64,000 nucleotides of DNA from an uncultured Caldimonas sp. (GTDB taxonomy: Bacteria; Pseudomonadota; Gammaproteobacteria; Burkholderiales; Burkholderiaceae), in NCBI RefSeq assembly GCF_946480305.1, contig NZ_CAMLJQ010000005.1, positions 62,001 through 126,000 on the forward strand, given 5' to 3'. Every line of letters begins with the position of its first letter. Within the stretch, counting starts at the first letter, position 1. A model generated the notes under the pieces. It had not been told where the DNA came from, did no database searches, and was given only the letters and a program-made list of their open reading frames with translations. Positions 36,414-45,056 of the stretch are shown here, in pieces. The position numbers and the translations under genes are program-made.

Positions 36414-37802
36414 TCACCGGCAGACCTCGGCGCCCGCCGGCAGCAGATCGCGCAGCAGACTGTAGAGCGCCGGGTTCTCCACGTCGGGCAAGGGGGTGCG
36501 GTCGAACTCGATGAACAGCGGCAGATCGGCCGGCCGTGTCGTGTCGCCCGCGCTGTTCGCAAAGCCCGCCTCGCCGCGGCCGAGGTGCAGCACCTCGGTG
36601 GCCGTCAGGATCTCGACGTGGCCGTCGCGCACGAACACATACAGTCCTTCTTCGTCGCCGATGGTGGCAGAGCCGAACAGCGCGTCCTCGTCGACCTGCA
36701 CGCCGTCGGGGCGCGGTGCGTCGACCTCGAAGCCCTGGCTCAGCCGCTGCAGCACGCCGGGGGCGATGTAGAGCCCCTGGCCCTGGCCGACGATCTCTTC
36801 GGTGCCGCCCTCCGGCGTCACGACGAGCGTGCCTTCCCACGTGAAGAGTGTCAGTCCGGAATCCGGGGGGCCCGACTCGCCTGCGCAGGGGCCGGTGCAG
36901 TTCATGTCGAAGCCGGTGCCGCGGATGCCGATGGTGGCGGTCGCGGTGGCAATGCCCACCCGGCTCGGATTGGCCTTGCCGATCAGGCCGGTGAGTCCGC
37001 GCATCGAGCCGCGCGCGAGGCGCACGAGGAAGGACCCTTCCGAGGGGGTCTTCGGATCGAACACGAAGTTCTCGACCTTGAGGCGGCTGTTCGAGGCCAG
37101 GGCCGTGCGGCTCTGGTCGCGGAAGGCCAGCAGCGCAAAGGTGCTCGCCCCGGTCTCGACCGTGTCACCCGGGTAGACCGCGCCCCCGACGGACAACCGC
37201 CGGCGGTTGCCGGCGCCATCGTCGGCAAACACGTCGCCGCGCATGACCGCCACCTTCGCGCTCGCCTGCACCGTGTTGGGCTTGGTGGGCTGCGACACCT
37301 GCGAGGATTCCTCGCGGCAATCGGTGGAGCACAGCCGCGCGTCGAAATTGGTGCCGCGGATGCCGATGGTGGCGGTCGCCGTCTGCACCTGCGCGGCATT
37401 GGGCGCGTTCTTGTTGATCAGGCCCGTGATGGCGCGGAAGCCGCCACGGAACAGCTGCATCACCATCGAGTTGTCCGGTGCGTTCTCGCGATAGCGGAAG
37501 GTGCGCAGCACCAGGTCCGAGTTGGGCCGCAACGTCATCCGGGTGCCGTCCTTGAGCTTGACGATCGCGAACGAGCCGGCACCGGTGCTCAGCCGGTCGC
37601 CTTCATTGAGCGGCAGTCCCTTGCCCAGCGTGCGGGGCCCCTGCCCCGGCAACTGCGCAAAACCCACGCCCCGCGCGAAGTCGACCTCGCCGACGACCTG
37701 CTCGGCCCACGCGGCAGGCATCACCAGAGCCAGCGCGGCGACGCCGAGCGCACGTTTTGCCCACGCGGCCAGCCGCGACGTGCGGATATCAACGACAGAC
37801 AT
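36414..37802 (-). CDS. Secreted protein with two FecR domains
   Basis: 462 residues. A signal peptide (about 14-33, AAWA) precedes two related FecR domains (about 55-155 and 190-310). Both contain the matching segments LKDGTRMTLRPNSDL/FRDQSRTALASNSRL and ATIGIRGTNFD/ATIGIRGTGFD. About 150 C-terminal residues are unclassified. FecR domains sense or bind in the periplasm; free-standing ones often occur in surface-protein loci. GGAGG sits 6 bases before the ATG. The start overlaps the tpsA end by 14 bp, so it is co-translated with the adhesin. It could act as an anchor or sensor for TpsA. Confidence 0.85.
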   Translation of the reverse strand: MSVVDIRTSRLAAWAKRALGVAALALVMPAAWAEQVVGEVDFARGVGFAQLPGQGPRTLGKGLPLNEGDRLSTGAGSFAIVKLKDGTRMTLRPNSDLVLRTFRYRENAPDNSMVMQLFRGGFRAITGLINKNAPNAAQVQTATATIGIRGTNFDARLCSTDCREESSQVSQPTKPNTVQASAKVAVMRGDVFADDGAGNRRRLSVGGAVYPGDTVETGASTFALLAFRDQSRTALASNSRLKVENFVFDPKTPSEGSFLVRLARGSMRGLTGLIGKANPSRVGIATATATIGIRGTGFDMNCTGPCAGESGPPDSGLTLFTWEGTLVVTPEGGTEEIVGQGQGLYIAPGVLQRLSQGFEVDAPRPDGVQVDEDALFGSATIGDEEGLYVFVRDGHVEILTATEVLHLGRGEAGFANSAGDTTRPADLPLFIEFDRTPLPDVENPALYSLLRDLLPAGAEVCR

Positions 37803-40800
37803 TTTCTGCCTCCACGGCGACCTTGCCGAAATGCTCGCGTTCGAGAATGCGCTGCAACTGCACCAGCACCTGGATCACGGGGATGTCGACCTTGGTCTCG
37901 GTGCCGCCGCCGTCTTCCTCTTCAGGGATGGCCGCTGCGATCGTCTCCAGGCCGCGGTTGGACTGCTGGTTCGCCAGCGGCCCTTCGACGCTGTGCGTGA
38001 AGTCGGGCGAGCAATCGGGCGTGCAGTTCCACGTCGGGTCGACGGTGATGAAATTCGGCGTGGCGGACGTCGTGTAGACCACGGCGTCGGCATCCTCGCC
38101 GGTGCCTGGCGTGAACGTGAGGCTCGCCCCGCTGGGCAGGCCGAGGGTAATGTCGCTGCCGTACTGAATGGCGGCGTAGGCTCCCTCGCCAGACCCGCCC
38201 GTCAGCGACAGCGACGCTGCCGTGATGTTGACGTGCTCTCCCGCCACGTGCGCTGCGGTCTGGTCGCCTTCGAGCACGAGCGCACCCGTCGCGTTGAGGG
38301 TCAGCGTATCGGTTGCGACGATCGCGGCGCTGCCCGAAGGCGCGGGCACGACGGCCGCCGGCTGCTCGAACGCCACCTCGGAGAAACTGGGAGCACCGGT
38401 CACGCGGATGTCGCCCTGGGCCGTCAGCGTCACGTTCTGCGCCTGGATCAGCGCCCCAGTGCTCGACGACAGCGCGCTCACCTCCAGATCGCCCGCTGTG
38501 TCGAGCGAGAAATCGCCGCCGAGGTTGAGTCCTCTCGACACGAACAAGGACCCGGATCCGGTGTTCGTCAGTTGCACCGAACCGCCGTCGGACGTGCTCT
38601 CCACCGAGAGGCTGAATGCATTGATCGTGGCTGCGATGTTGCCGCTAGCGTCGAGCACGACGGCACTCGCAGACAGCTGCGGCGTGGTCAACCCGTTGGT
38701 GCCGTTGATGTTGCCCGCCGCATCGATCGAGATGTCGAACGATGCGGACACCGCCCCTGCCGTGAGCGAGACATCGCCGCCCAGCGAGGTGAGCGCAATG
38801 GTCGAGAAGCCCGTCAGCGATCGATCGATCGTGAGGGTGTTGTCGGTCGTCAAGGCGAGGCTGGCGCCGCTTGGCGTCGCGCCAAAACCGACCTGTCCCG
38901 TGCGGCCGGCACCCGCCAGGTGCAGCGCGATCTCGCCGCCGTTGGCCGACTGGGCAACGATCTGGTCGTTCGGTGCGCTGGCTGCCAATGTGACGCGTAT
39001 CGCGTCGGCCGTCGAAGCACCGCTGCCGATGTTGTTGGCGGCTTCCAGTGTCACGGCACCGGCTGCAGCGGAGGTGGCCACGATTTGCCCCTGCGCCGAC
39101 CCGTTCACGATGTTCGCGCCGGCGATCCGTACCGAGGGCCCCGTCACCGCTTCGCTCAGCGTGAACGTGCCGGCGCCCGCATCCAGGTCGACGAACGAGC
39201 TGCCGGAACCAGCAGTGGCAGCAGTGGCCTGGCCGCCGGCGAGGTCGCCGTCAATGGCGTTGTTGATGGCGCCCACGGTCATGCCCGTCGAGCTGGCAAT
39301 CGCCGCGGTGCCATGCACACCCGCACTGCCCAGCGCCCGGAAGGCCACCGTACCGATCTCGTTGTTCGTGTTGGTGAGGCCGATGGTGCGCGCCTCGAGA
39401 CGCAGTTGGCCAGCGTGAATGGCCGTCAGCCCCTGCGCGACGGTTCCGCCCGAGCGCAGGGCCACCTGCCCGATGCCACCGCCACCGGTGAGGTCGACGA
39501 GGTCGGGAGAGCCCGCGTTGTTGTCCTCGATGAAGATGCCTGCGACCGAGCCGTTTTGCGTCATGTCGATGCGCAAAGCCGGCGTGGAGATCCTGTCCAG
39601 TTCGTCTGCATTGAGGGTCAGCTGCTCGTTGGAAGAATCCGACGAGGCGGCGTGATCTTCAGGGCTGATCCGGATCCCGTCCTGCCCGACGAAGCTGACC
39701 GCTGAGCCGGCCGTCAGCGACCCCGCTGTCGCGATCTCGAACGACGCCAGGTCGGTGAACCGGGCCTCCTGGCCCGCACTCACCGCTGCACCGATGGTCA
39801 CGGGGATGAATGCCGATCGATCGGTCGTGACGTTCAGGTTTCCACCTACTGACAACCCGAGCGACGTGCTGGTGCTGCCCGAACTCACGTTCGCGCCCAG
39901 CGTGAGATCCTGGGCGTCGTCGGGGTTGGCATCGAGTGCGAGGGTCAGATCGCCGCCGACCGAACCATGCACCTGGCCCAGGGCGTGGGCACCGGCCAGG
40001 GTGACATCGCCGCCTGCAACCTGGAGATTCAACCGCGGAGTGACGATCGTTTCGCCGGCCCCTTCCTGTTGCACACCGCCGGCACCGGCCCGGATCGAGA
40101 GTTGGCACGACCCGTCGGTGCACTGACCGGCGCTGACGGTGGTGCCGCCCGCGTCGTACCCCGCCACCAGCAGCGTCGCGCCGCCGTCGAGCTTGACTGC
40201 GCCGCTCGTCGCATTGGCATGCACCTGCATTCCGGCAGATGCGTTGCGTGTCAAGCTTGCGTAGGTACCGCCATCGAGCGTCACGTCGCGCGCTTCGATC
40301 TGGATCAGGCCCGCGTTGCCGCCCGTGCCCAGCAGGCTGCCACTGCCCGAGGCGTCGGTCCCGGCCTGTCCGCCGGCCGAGGCGACCACGGCGCCGGATG
40401 TCGCGTCAACGCGTACCGCGGTGTCCGCATCGCCGCCCTGGATCGTGATGTTGCCGCCATTGCCTCCCGTGGTCCCGCTGAAGGTGCTGCCGCCGTCGCC
40501 GCCGATGCTGCGCAGCCCGCCGAGTCCCGAAGTGGGTACCGCAGCGGCAGCAGAAAAACTGGGGGTCGGGTTGTCGAGTTGCAGCACGGCCTCGCCACCG
40601 CCCGCATCGTTCAAGGTGATCGTGATGCTGCCGGCGTTGCCTCCATTGCCATCGCTCGAACCGTCTCCGCCCTCGGACACTACCGCCCCTCGTATGCGCA
40701 CGGCGGGTGCTGTCGCCTGCTGGGTGCCGGTCAGCGACACATCACCGCCGCTTCCGCCCGAAGCGAAACTGGTCAACGGGTCGCTACCCCGCGCAGAAAT

Positions 40801-42663
40801 GGAGCCGATGTCGAGCATGCCCGTGGCGCTGGAAACGATGACGTCGCCAGCGTTCCAGCGCACGGCCGAGATGCCGGTGTCTCCATCGACATTGACGTCG
40901 TCGATTTCGACGTTGCCATGGGCATTGATCGTGACATTGCCCCCGACGGTGCTGACATCGCGCAGCTTGACCTCGGCCTTGAACGCCTCGCCGGCCACAG
41001 GCCCGTTGATCAGCCCCGCGCTGAATTCGAGCGAACCGATCGGGGCCGAGAGCGAGCCGGATAGCGTGGCGGCGCGGATCTCCGAAGGGCCGTTGGTGAC
41101 GAGGTCGATGCCGCACGGGCTCGTGGGGCAGGTCGCGTCGGTCGTCTCGAGCTTGAACGCGCCGCCGGTCGGCGTCTCGAGTATCCCGTTGCTACCGCAC
41201 GCGGTTCCCCAGTCTGCACCGACGATGGACTTGCGGGCCTGGATCGTCAGGCTGCCCCCAAACCCTTCGATTTCGCTTTCGTAGATCTCGGTCGGCCCCG
41301 GATCCCCGGCACCCACGTCGCCGGCCAGGCCTCCCGAGCCGAAGCCGGCACGGATCACCACCTGGTCCGGGTCGAGCAGCCAGGTGCCGGCGGCGCCTTT
41401 CGGCGCGCTCACATCCGGCAGCCCGCTGCGTGACAAGGTTTTGCCCGAGGTTTCGACCTGTCCGCCGTTGCCACCTTGCGCGCCACCACGGGCGCTGATG
41501 GCGCCGTGCGAGGCGGTGTGGCCGTCCGACCAGACGACGACCGTGCCGCCGTCACCCACCTCGATCGCGTCGGCCTTCAGGCTGGCACCGCGTTCGACGC
41601 TGGTGGTCTGTGCGTTCGCGATCGACGCGTCCTTGCCTTGCCAGCCGCCGCCCACGAGCACCTGGCCACCGCCTTGCGCACCAGATGCATCGAGCAGAGC
41701 GCCGGCGGCAATGCGGGTGTCGGCAGCGCTGACGACGATGTCGCCGCCCTTGTTGCCCTGACGGGCGGTCACCGTGCCGGAAACGACCGCTGCATCCTTC
41801 GCCTTCAGCCACACCCTGCCGTCGATCGTTTCGACGGCCGTCGCGTGAACGGTGCCGCTGTGGCGCAGCGTGCCGGCAAACATGCCGACCGCGCCAGCTT
41901 CGACCGACCCGAGGTTCAACACCTCGTTGCCGGCGTTGACCACCTCGAGTTGCACGCCTTCCAGGCCGCGCCCGGTGATCGACACTGCCTGACCCGCCGC
42001 CAGGATGGCCTGGCCGTTCTGCACCTTCAGCGCCCCGCTGTTCGTGATCTGCGGAGCCACGAGGTAGATGTCGCCATGGACCTGCACGACGTCCGTGATG
42101 GCAATGCCGCCCGGCAGGCCATCCGCCTGCAGCCGGACCTTGCCGGCCTTCCAGTCGGCGTCGCTGATGTTCAGGGTGGAAGCGGTGAAACCGGCGGTAT
42201 CGATGACCGCACCCTTGCCGAACACGATGCCCGCGCCGTTGACCAGGAAGACCCGACCGTTGGAGCTCAGCGTGCCGAGGATCTCGCTCGGGCTGCCCCC
42301 GGTCACCCGGTTCATGACGGCACTGCGTGCGCTCTGCTGCTGGAAGTGCACGCTCTGCCCGGATCCGATGCCGAAGCTCTGCCATTGGATCACCGCGCCC
42401 GGGGTGTTCGTGACCTGCAGATGCGAGCCTTGCTGCGAGATCTGCGCCGAACCCTGCACCACCTGCGCGCCCTGTGGCAGGGCGTGCAGTGCGGGCGCCG
42501 CAAAACCGAGCGCCAGCGCAGCGGCCAGCGGCTGGATCGGGAAGGTGCGGGCCCTCGCTGGAGCAGCTCGGTCACGGCGCGTCCGGGTGCCGGCAGCGAA
42601 GGAAGGCACCGCGGCCGTCGACACGACCCGGGGCACAGAGGTAAACGACATGCGTGCGGTCAT
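37789..42663 (-). CDS. Large TpsA exoprotein (filamentous-hemagglutinin-type adhesin)
   Basis: 1624 residues. A long basic leader and hydrophobic core (about 43-61) form a signal peptide cut near LHA-LPQ. The TPS secretion domain follows (about 62-300), with NRVTGGSPSEILGTLSSNGRVFLVNGAGIVFG (118-149) typical of hemagglutination-activity domains. The rest is repetitive Gly/Ala/Ser/Asp-rich beta-helix. Few Cys and many Asn, Ser and Thr offer glycosylation sites. GGGAG precedes the ATG. It is predicted to be secreted by the TpsB of this operon and to mediate adhesion or biofilm structure. No PEP-CTERM tail is seen. Confidence 0.9.
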   Translation of the reverse strand: MTARMSFTSVPRVVSTAAVPSFAAGTRTRRDRAAPARARTFPIQPLAAALALGFAAPALHALPQGAQVVQGSAQISQQGSHLQVTNTPGAVIQWQSFGIGSGQSVHFQQQSARSAVMNRVTGGSPSEILGTLSSNGRVFLVNGAGIVFGKGAVIDTAGFTASTLNISDADWKAGKVRLQADGLPGGIAITDVVQVHGDIYLVAPQITNSGALKVQNGQAILAAGQAVSITGRGLEGVQLEVVNAGNEVLNLGSVEAGAVGMFAGTLRHSGTVHATAVETIDGRVWLKAKDAAVVSGTVTARQGNKGGDIVVSAADTRIAAGALLDASGAQGGGQVLVGGGWQGKDASIANAQTTSVERGASLKADAIEVGDGGTVVVWSDGHTASHGAISARGGAQGGNGGQVETSGKTLSRSGLPDVSAPKGAAGTWLLDPDQVVIRAGFGSGGLAGDVGAGDPGPTEIYESEIEGFGGSLTIQARKSIVGADWGTACGSNGILETPTGGAFKLETTDATCPTSPCGIDLVTNGPSEIRAATLSGSLSAPIGSLEFSAGLINGPVAGEAFKAEVKLRDVSTVGGNVTINAHGNVEIDDVNVDGDTGISAVRWNAGDVIVSSATGMLDIGSISARGSDPLTSFASGGSGGDVSLTGTQQATAPAVRIRGAVVSEGGDGSSDGNGGNAGSITITLNDAGGGEAVLQLDNPTPSFSAAAAVPTSGLGGLRSIGGDGGSTFSGTTGGNGGNITIQGGDADTAVRVDATSGAVVASAGGQAGTDASGSGSLLGTGGNAGLIQIEARDVTLDGGTYASLTRNASAGMQVHANATSGAVKLDGGATLLVAGYDAGGTTVSAGQCTDGSCQLSIRAGAGGVQQEGAGETIVTPRLNLQVAGGDVTLAGAHALGQVHGSVGGDLTLALDANPDDAQDLTLGANVSSGSTSTSLGLSVGGNLNVTTDRSAFIPVTIGAAVSAGQEARFTDLASFEIATAGSLTAGSAVSFVGQDGIRISPEDHAASSDSSNEQLTLNADELDRISTPALRIDMTQNGSVAGIFIEDNNAGSPDLVDLTGGGGIGQVALRSGGTVAQGLTAIHAGQLRLEARTIGLTNTNNEIGTVAFRALGSAGVHGTAAIASSTGMTVGAINNAIDGDLAGGQATAATAGSGSSFVDLDAGAGTFTLSEAVTGPSVRIAGANIVNGSAQGQIVATSAAAGAVTLEAANNIGSGASTADAIRVTLAASAPNDQIVAQSANGGEIALHLAGAGRTGQVGFGATPSGASLALTTDNTLTIDRSLTGFSTIALTSLGGDVSLTAGAVSASFDISIDAAGNINGTNGLTTPQLSASAVVLDASGNIAATINAFSLSVESTSDGGSVQLTNTGSGSLFVSRGLNLGGDFSLDTAGDLEVSALSSSTGALIQAQNVTLTAQGDIRVTGAPSFSEVAFEQPAAVVPAPSGSAAIVATDTLTLNATGALVLEGDQTAAHVAGEHVNITAASLSLTGGSGEGAYAAIQYGSDITLGLPSGASLTFTPGTGEDADAVVYTTSATPNFITVDPTWNCTPDCSPDFTHSVEGPLANQQSNRGLETIAAAIPEEEDGGGTETKVDIPVIQVLVQLQRILEREHFGKVAVEAENVCR

Positions 42664-42788
42664 GATGATCTCCCATCCGCGCCCCGCCCTACTGCCTCGG
42701 GACCGGCGGCTACTCCGTCCGGTGCTGCGTCGGCGCCCTTGACCCGGGCTCGACCGTGACGCAGTTCACCCCTTTTTGGAGCTTGGCG

Positions 42789-42817
42789 ATTAAAACATCG
42801 AAGCCCGGGCCTGGGTA
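42789..42817 (-). promoter_or_regulatory. Possible promoter of tpsA
   Basis: Read on the minus strand, TTTAAT (5/6 to TATAAT) at 42794-42789 has a poor TACCCA -35 match 17 bases upstream at 42817-42812. The poor -35 and the overlapping dyad at 42819-42832 would fit an activator-dependent promoter. Weak call. Confidence 0.3.
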
Positions 42818-42818
42818 A

Positions 42819-42832
42819 CCCTCGTACTAGGG
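42819..42832. promoter_or_regulatory. Inverted repeat CCCT-N6-AGGG upstream of tpsA
   Basis: CCCTCGTACTAGGG is a near-perfect 14-base dyad with one mismatched pair, about 155 bp before the tpsA start, and is preceded by GGGTAA. It overlaps the stop codon of the HIT gene. It resembles the dyad before epsD in core, flank and distance. Confidence 0.42.
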
Positions 42833-43330
42833 ATGTTTCGCGTCCGATACATTCGCGGCCTCCCCCTCACGGGGGAGGAGTGCCGCGCGCACGGCGTCGT
42901 CGAGCGCCGGCAGCCCACAGGCCAGGCGCGCTGCAGCGCCGCCGGGAACCTCGCGCTGGCGTTGCCCCCAGATCGGCTGGGGAAAGTGGCTGTCCCAGTC
43001 GAATCGCGCCACCACGTGCCAATGCAGATGGGGGACGACGTTGCCGAGCGAAGCCAGGTTGATCTTGGTCGGCGCCAGCGCGTCGCGCAGCACGCGCTCG
43101 ACCAAGGCAACGACATGCAGGCATTCGTTCCGCGCGGATTCGTCGAGGTCGGTCCATTCGCCAGCGTGCGCCTGCCAGATGACCCGATAGAACGCCGGAA
43201 AATCGGCATCGATCACCCGCACCACCCGCCATGCCCCGCCGTTCACCACCAGCAGCCCGCCGGCGGCAACGCACAGTTCACAATCGGGCCGCGCGCCGGG
43301 CGGCGCAATGAAGGAAGGCAGATCGGTCAT
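42827..43330 (-). CDS. HIT-family protein (nucleotide hydrolase/transferase)
   Basis: 167 residues starting MTDLPSFIAPPGARPDCELC. The histidine triad appears as HLHWHVV, with conserved upstream segments NLASLGNVVPHLHWH. HIT proteins hydrolyse or transfer nucleotide phosphates such as AMP-lysine or Ap4A; the exact substrate is not readable. The ATG at 43330 overlaps, on the opposite strand, the ATG of the GT41 gene (both inside CATG). It lies just upstream of tpsA on the same strand, though the two may be functionally unrelated. Confidence 0.88.
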   Translation of the reverse strand: MTDLPSFIAPPGARPDCELCVAAGGLLVVNGGAWRVVRVIDADFPAFYRVIWQAHAGEWTDLDESARNECLHVVALVERVLRDALAPTKINLASLGNVVPHLHWHVVARFDWDSHFPQPIWGQRQREVPGGAAARLACGLPALDDAVRAALLPREGEAANVSDAKHP

Positions 43331-45056
43331 GGGTGTGGAAGGCGGGCAGCAAGGCAACGGGGCGCCATTATCGGCGGCGCCTGCGGCGGGCACCAATGAA
43401 ACATGGCTCGCCCGCCTGCAGGTGGCCCGACAGGCGCTCGCGCACGCCGACTTCCGCCTCGCTGCCTCCCATCTCGCGGCCGTTGCGGCCGCGCTCCCCG
43501 CCGAGCGGCTGAGTCCCTCGATCTGGCTCGGATATGCATGTGCCCTTGCCGCCACGGGCGAGCTGCGTGCCTCGACTGACGCGGTGCGCCGCATCGCCGC
43601 GCCGCAGCGCCATGTGCTGGTGAGCGACCAGCGCACCGACCGGGCGTTGGCCGAGGTGTTGGCCGTGGGATGGGACGCCCACCAGGTCCAGGCCCTGCTC
43701 TGCGCTTATGCGATGAGACAGGGGCGATGGGACTACCGCGCGAGCTTCGCCGCAGCGCTGGAAACCGTCGCCGGTCTGCGCGCCGGGGTCCCGCTGCACC
43801 GGTCCCTGGTGTTCGACGCGTTCGCGTACGGCCAGCCCGATGCACTCATCGCAGCCTTGACACAGCGCTTCGCCGACGACCACGCAGCCCATGCCTGGGT
43901 GCCGACGCCCTCCGCCCCCGGGGAACGCAAGCTCCGCGTGGCGCTGCTTTCCGGCGAATGGCGACGCCACCCCACCTACTTCCTGCACCGCGACCTCCTC
44001 GCGGCCCTCGACCGTCGACGGCTGCACCTCACCGGCATCTACCTGCACGATCTCGTCGACCACTACACCGAAGACACGCGCAGACTGTGCGACGACTGGC
44101 TGCACTGGCCGGGACTCGCCCCCGCGGACGTGGCCGAAACGATGCGCCGGCAGAACTTCGACGTGGTGTGGGTCCTCGGCAGCTTTCAGCAGACCCCCGT
44201 GGCCGAAGTGCTGGCGCACCGCCCGGCGCCCATCGCCCTCAACGGGCTTGCGTCGTACTACCCCCATGGGCCGGCGTTGGTCGACTACACCGTGGTGGAC
44301 CCGATCACGGTGCCGGCATCGGTTCGACCGCACTGGCGGGAGGCGCTCATCGAGCTGCCGGACTCGGCCTACGTACTGGGACCAGGGCTCCAGGAGCAGG
44401 CTCCGGTGCCGTCACGGGCGCAGCTCGGTTGGCCGGACGACGCGCTGGTGCTGGCCGCCACGCACCAGCCCTACAAGCTGTCGCCCGAGTGCGCCGATCT
44501 GTGGGCGGCGGTTCTGCACCGCTGCCCATCGGCCGTGCTTTGGCGCATCGAAGGGCCAGCTGCCGCGGAAGCGCAGTGGCAACACGCCATGCATGCGCGC
44601 GGCATCGGGCCGGAGCGTCAACGCGTGACGCCGCACGTCGGCTGGCTGGAGCACCAGGCCCGACTGCAACAGGCCGATCTGTTCCTCGACGCGACCCCTG
44701 TGGGCGGCCACACCACGCTGCTCGAAGCGCTGAGGGTGGGCCTGCCCGCGGTCAGCCTCGCGGGCCCCGGACCGGCCGGCCGCATCGGCCACGCGATGCT
44801 GCACGCCGTCGGCCTGCAGGAAGCCTGCTGCGCCGATGCGCAGACCTACATCGACAAGGTGACGCAATGGGCCCAGAGCCCCGAGACGCGCCAACGCTGG
44901 CGCGCCACGCTGCAAGCCCATCACCCCGGCGGCGCCGCACCCAGCCCCTGCTTCGACCCCGCCCGCCACGCCCGCTGGTGGGAGGCGCTGCTGCTGCACG
45001 CCTGGGATCGCCACCGCAGCGGCCTGCCGCCGCAGTCCTTCAAGGTCAGCGACTAA
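43329..45056 (+). CDS. GT41-family (OGT/HMW1C-like) protein glycosyltransferase
   Basis: 575 residues from ATG 43329, preceded by GAAGGAAGG; ATG 43308 would put that site inside the gene. The N-terminal all-helical domain (about 20-195) is TPR-like. The GT-B part begins RKLRVALLSGEWRRHPTYFLHRDLL, with the His that OGTs carry in this motif. It continues with HRPAPIALNGLASYYPHG and DATPVGGHTTLLEALRVGLPAVSLAGP, matching O-GlcNAc-transferase and HMW1C C-terminal domains. These act in the cytoplasm on Ser/Thr or Asn. Being divergent from a TpsA adhesin operon, the adhesin is the obvious candidate acceptor, as in HMW1. Its last five codons begin a tandem repeat array. Confidence 0.85.
   Translation: MGVEGGQQGNGAPLSAAPAAGTNETWLARLQVARQALAHADFRLAASHLAAVAAALPAERLSPSIWLGYACALAATGELRASTDAVRRIAAPQRHVLVSDQRTDRALAEVLAVGWDAHQVQALLCAYAMRQGRWDYRASFAAALETVAGLRAGVPLHRSLVFDAFAYGQPDALIAALTQRFADDHAAHAWVPTPSAPGERKLRVALLSGEWRRHPTYFLHRDLLAALDRRRLHLTGIYLHDLVDHYTEDTRRLCDDWLHWPGLAPADVAETMRRQNFDVVWVLGSFQQTPVAEVLAHRPAPIALNGLASYYPHGPALVDYTVVDPITVPASVRPHWREALIELPDSAYVLGPGLQEQAPVPSRAQLGWPDDALVLAATHQPYKLSPECADLWAAVLHRCPSAVLWRIEGPAAAEAQWQHAMHARGIGPERQRVTPHVGWLEHQARLQQADLFLDATPVGGHTTLLEALRVGLPAVSLAGPGPAGRIGHAMLHAVGLQEACCADAQTYIDKVTQWAQSPETRQRWRATLQAHHPGGAAPSPCFDPARHARWWEALLLHAWDRHRSGLPPQSFKVSD

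Noticed and set aside
38222..39418. A 398-codon plus-strand frame inside tpsA
   Set aside because: Antisense to the repetitive beta-helix of TpsA; its Ser/Pro/Ala-rich composition reflects the repeat DNA.
37789..42663. TpsA considered as an exosortase substrate
   Set aside because: The C-terminus (ending AVEAENVCR) has no PEP motif, hydrophobic helix or basic tail.
43331..43636. N-terminal extension of the HIT protein to 43636
   Set aside because: The extra frame is antisense to the GT41 gene and has no HIT similarity; family members start near MTDLPSF.
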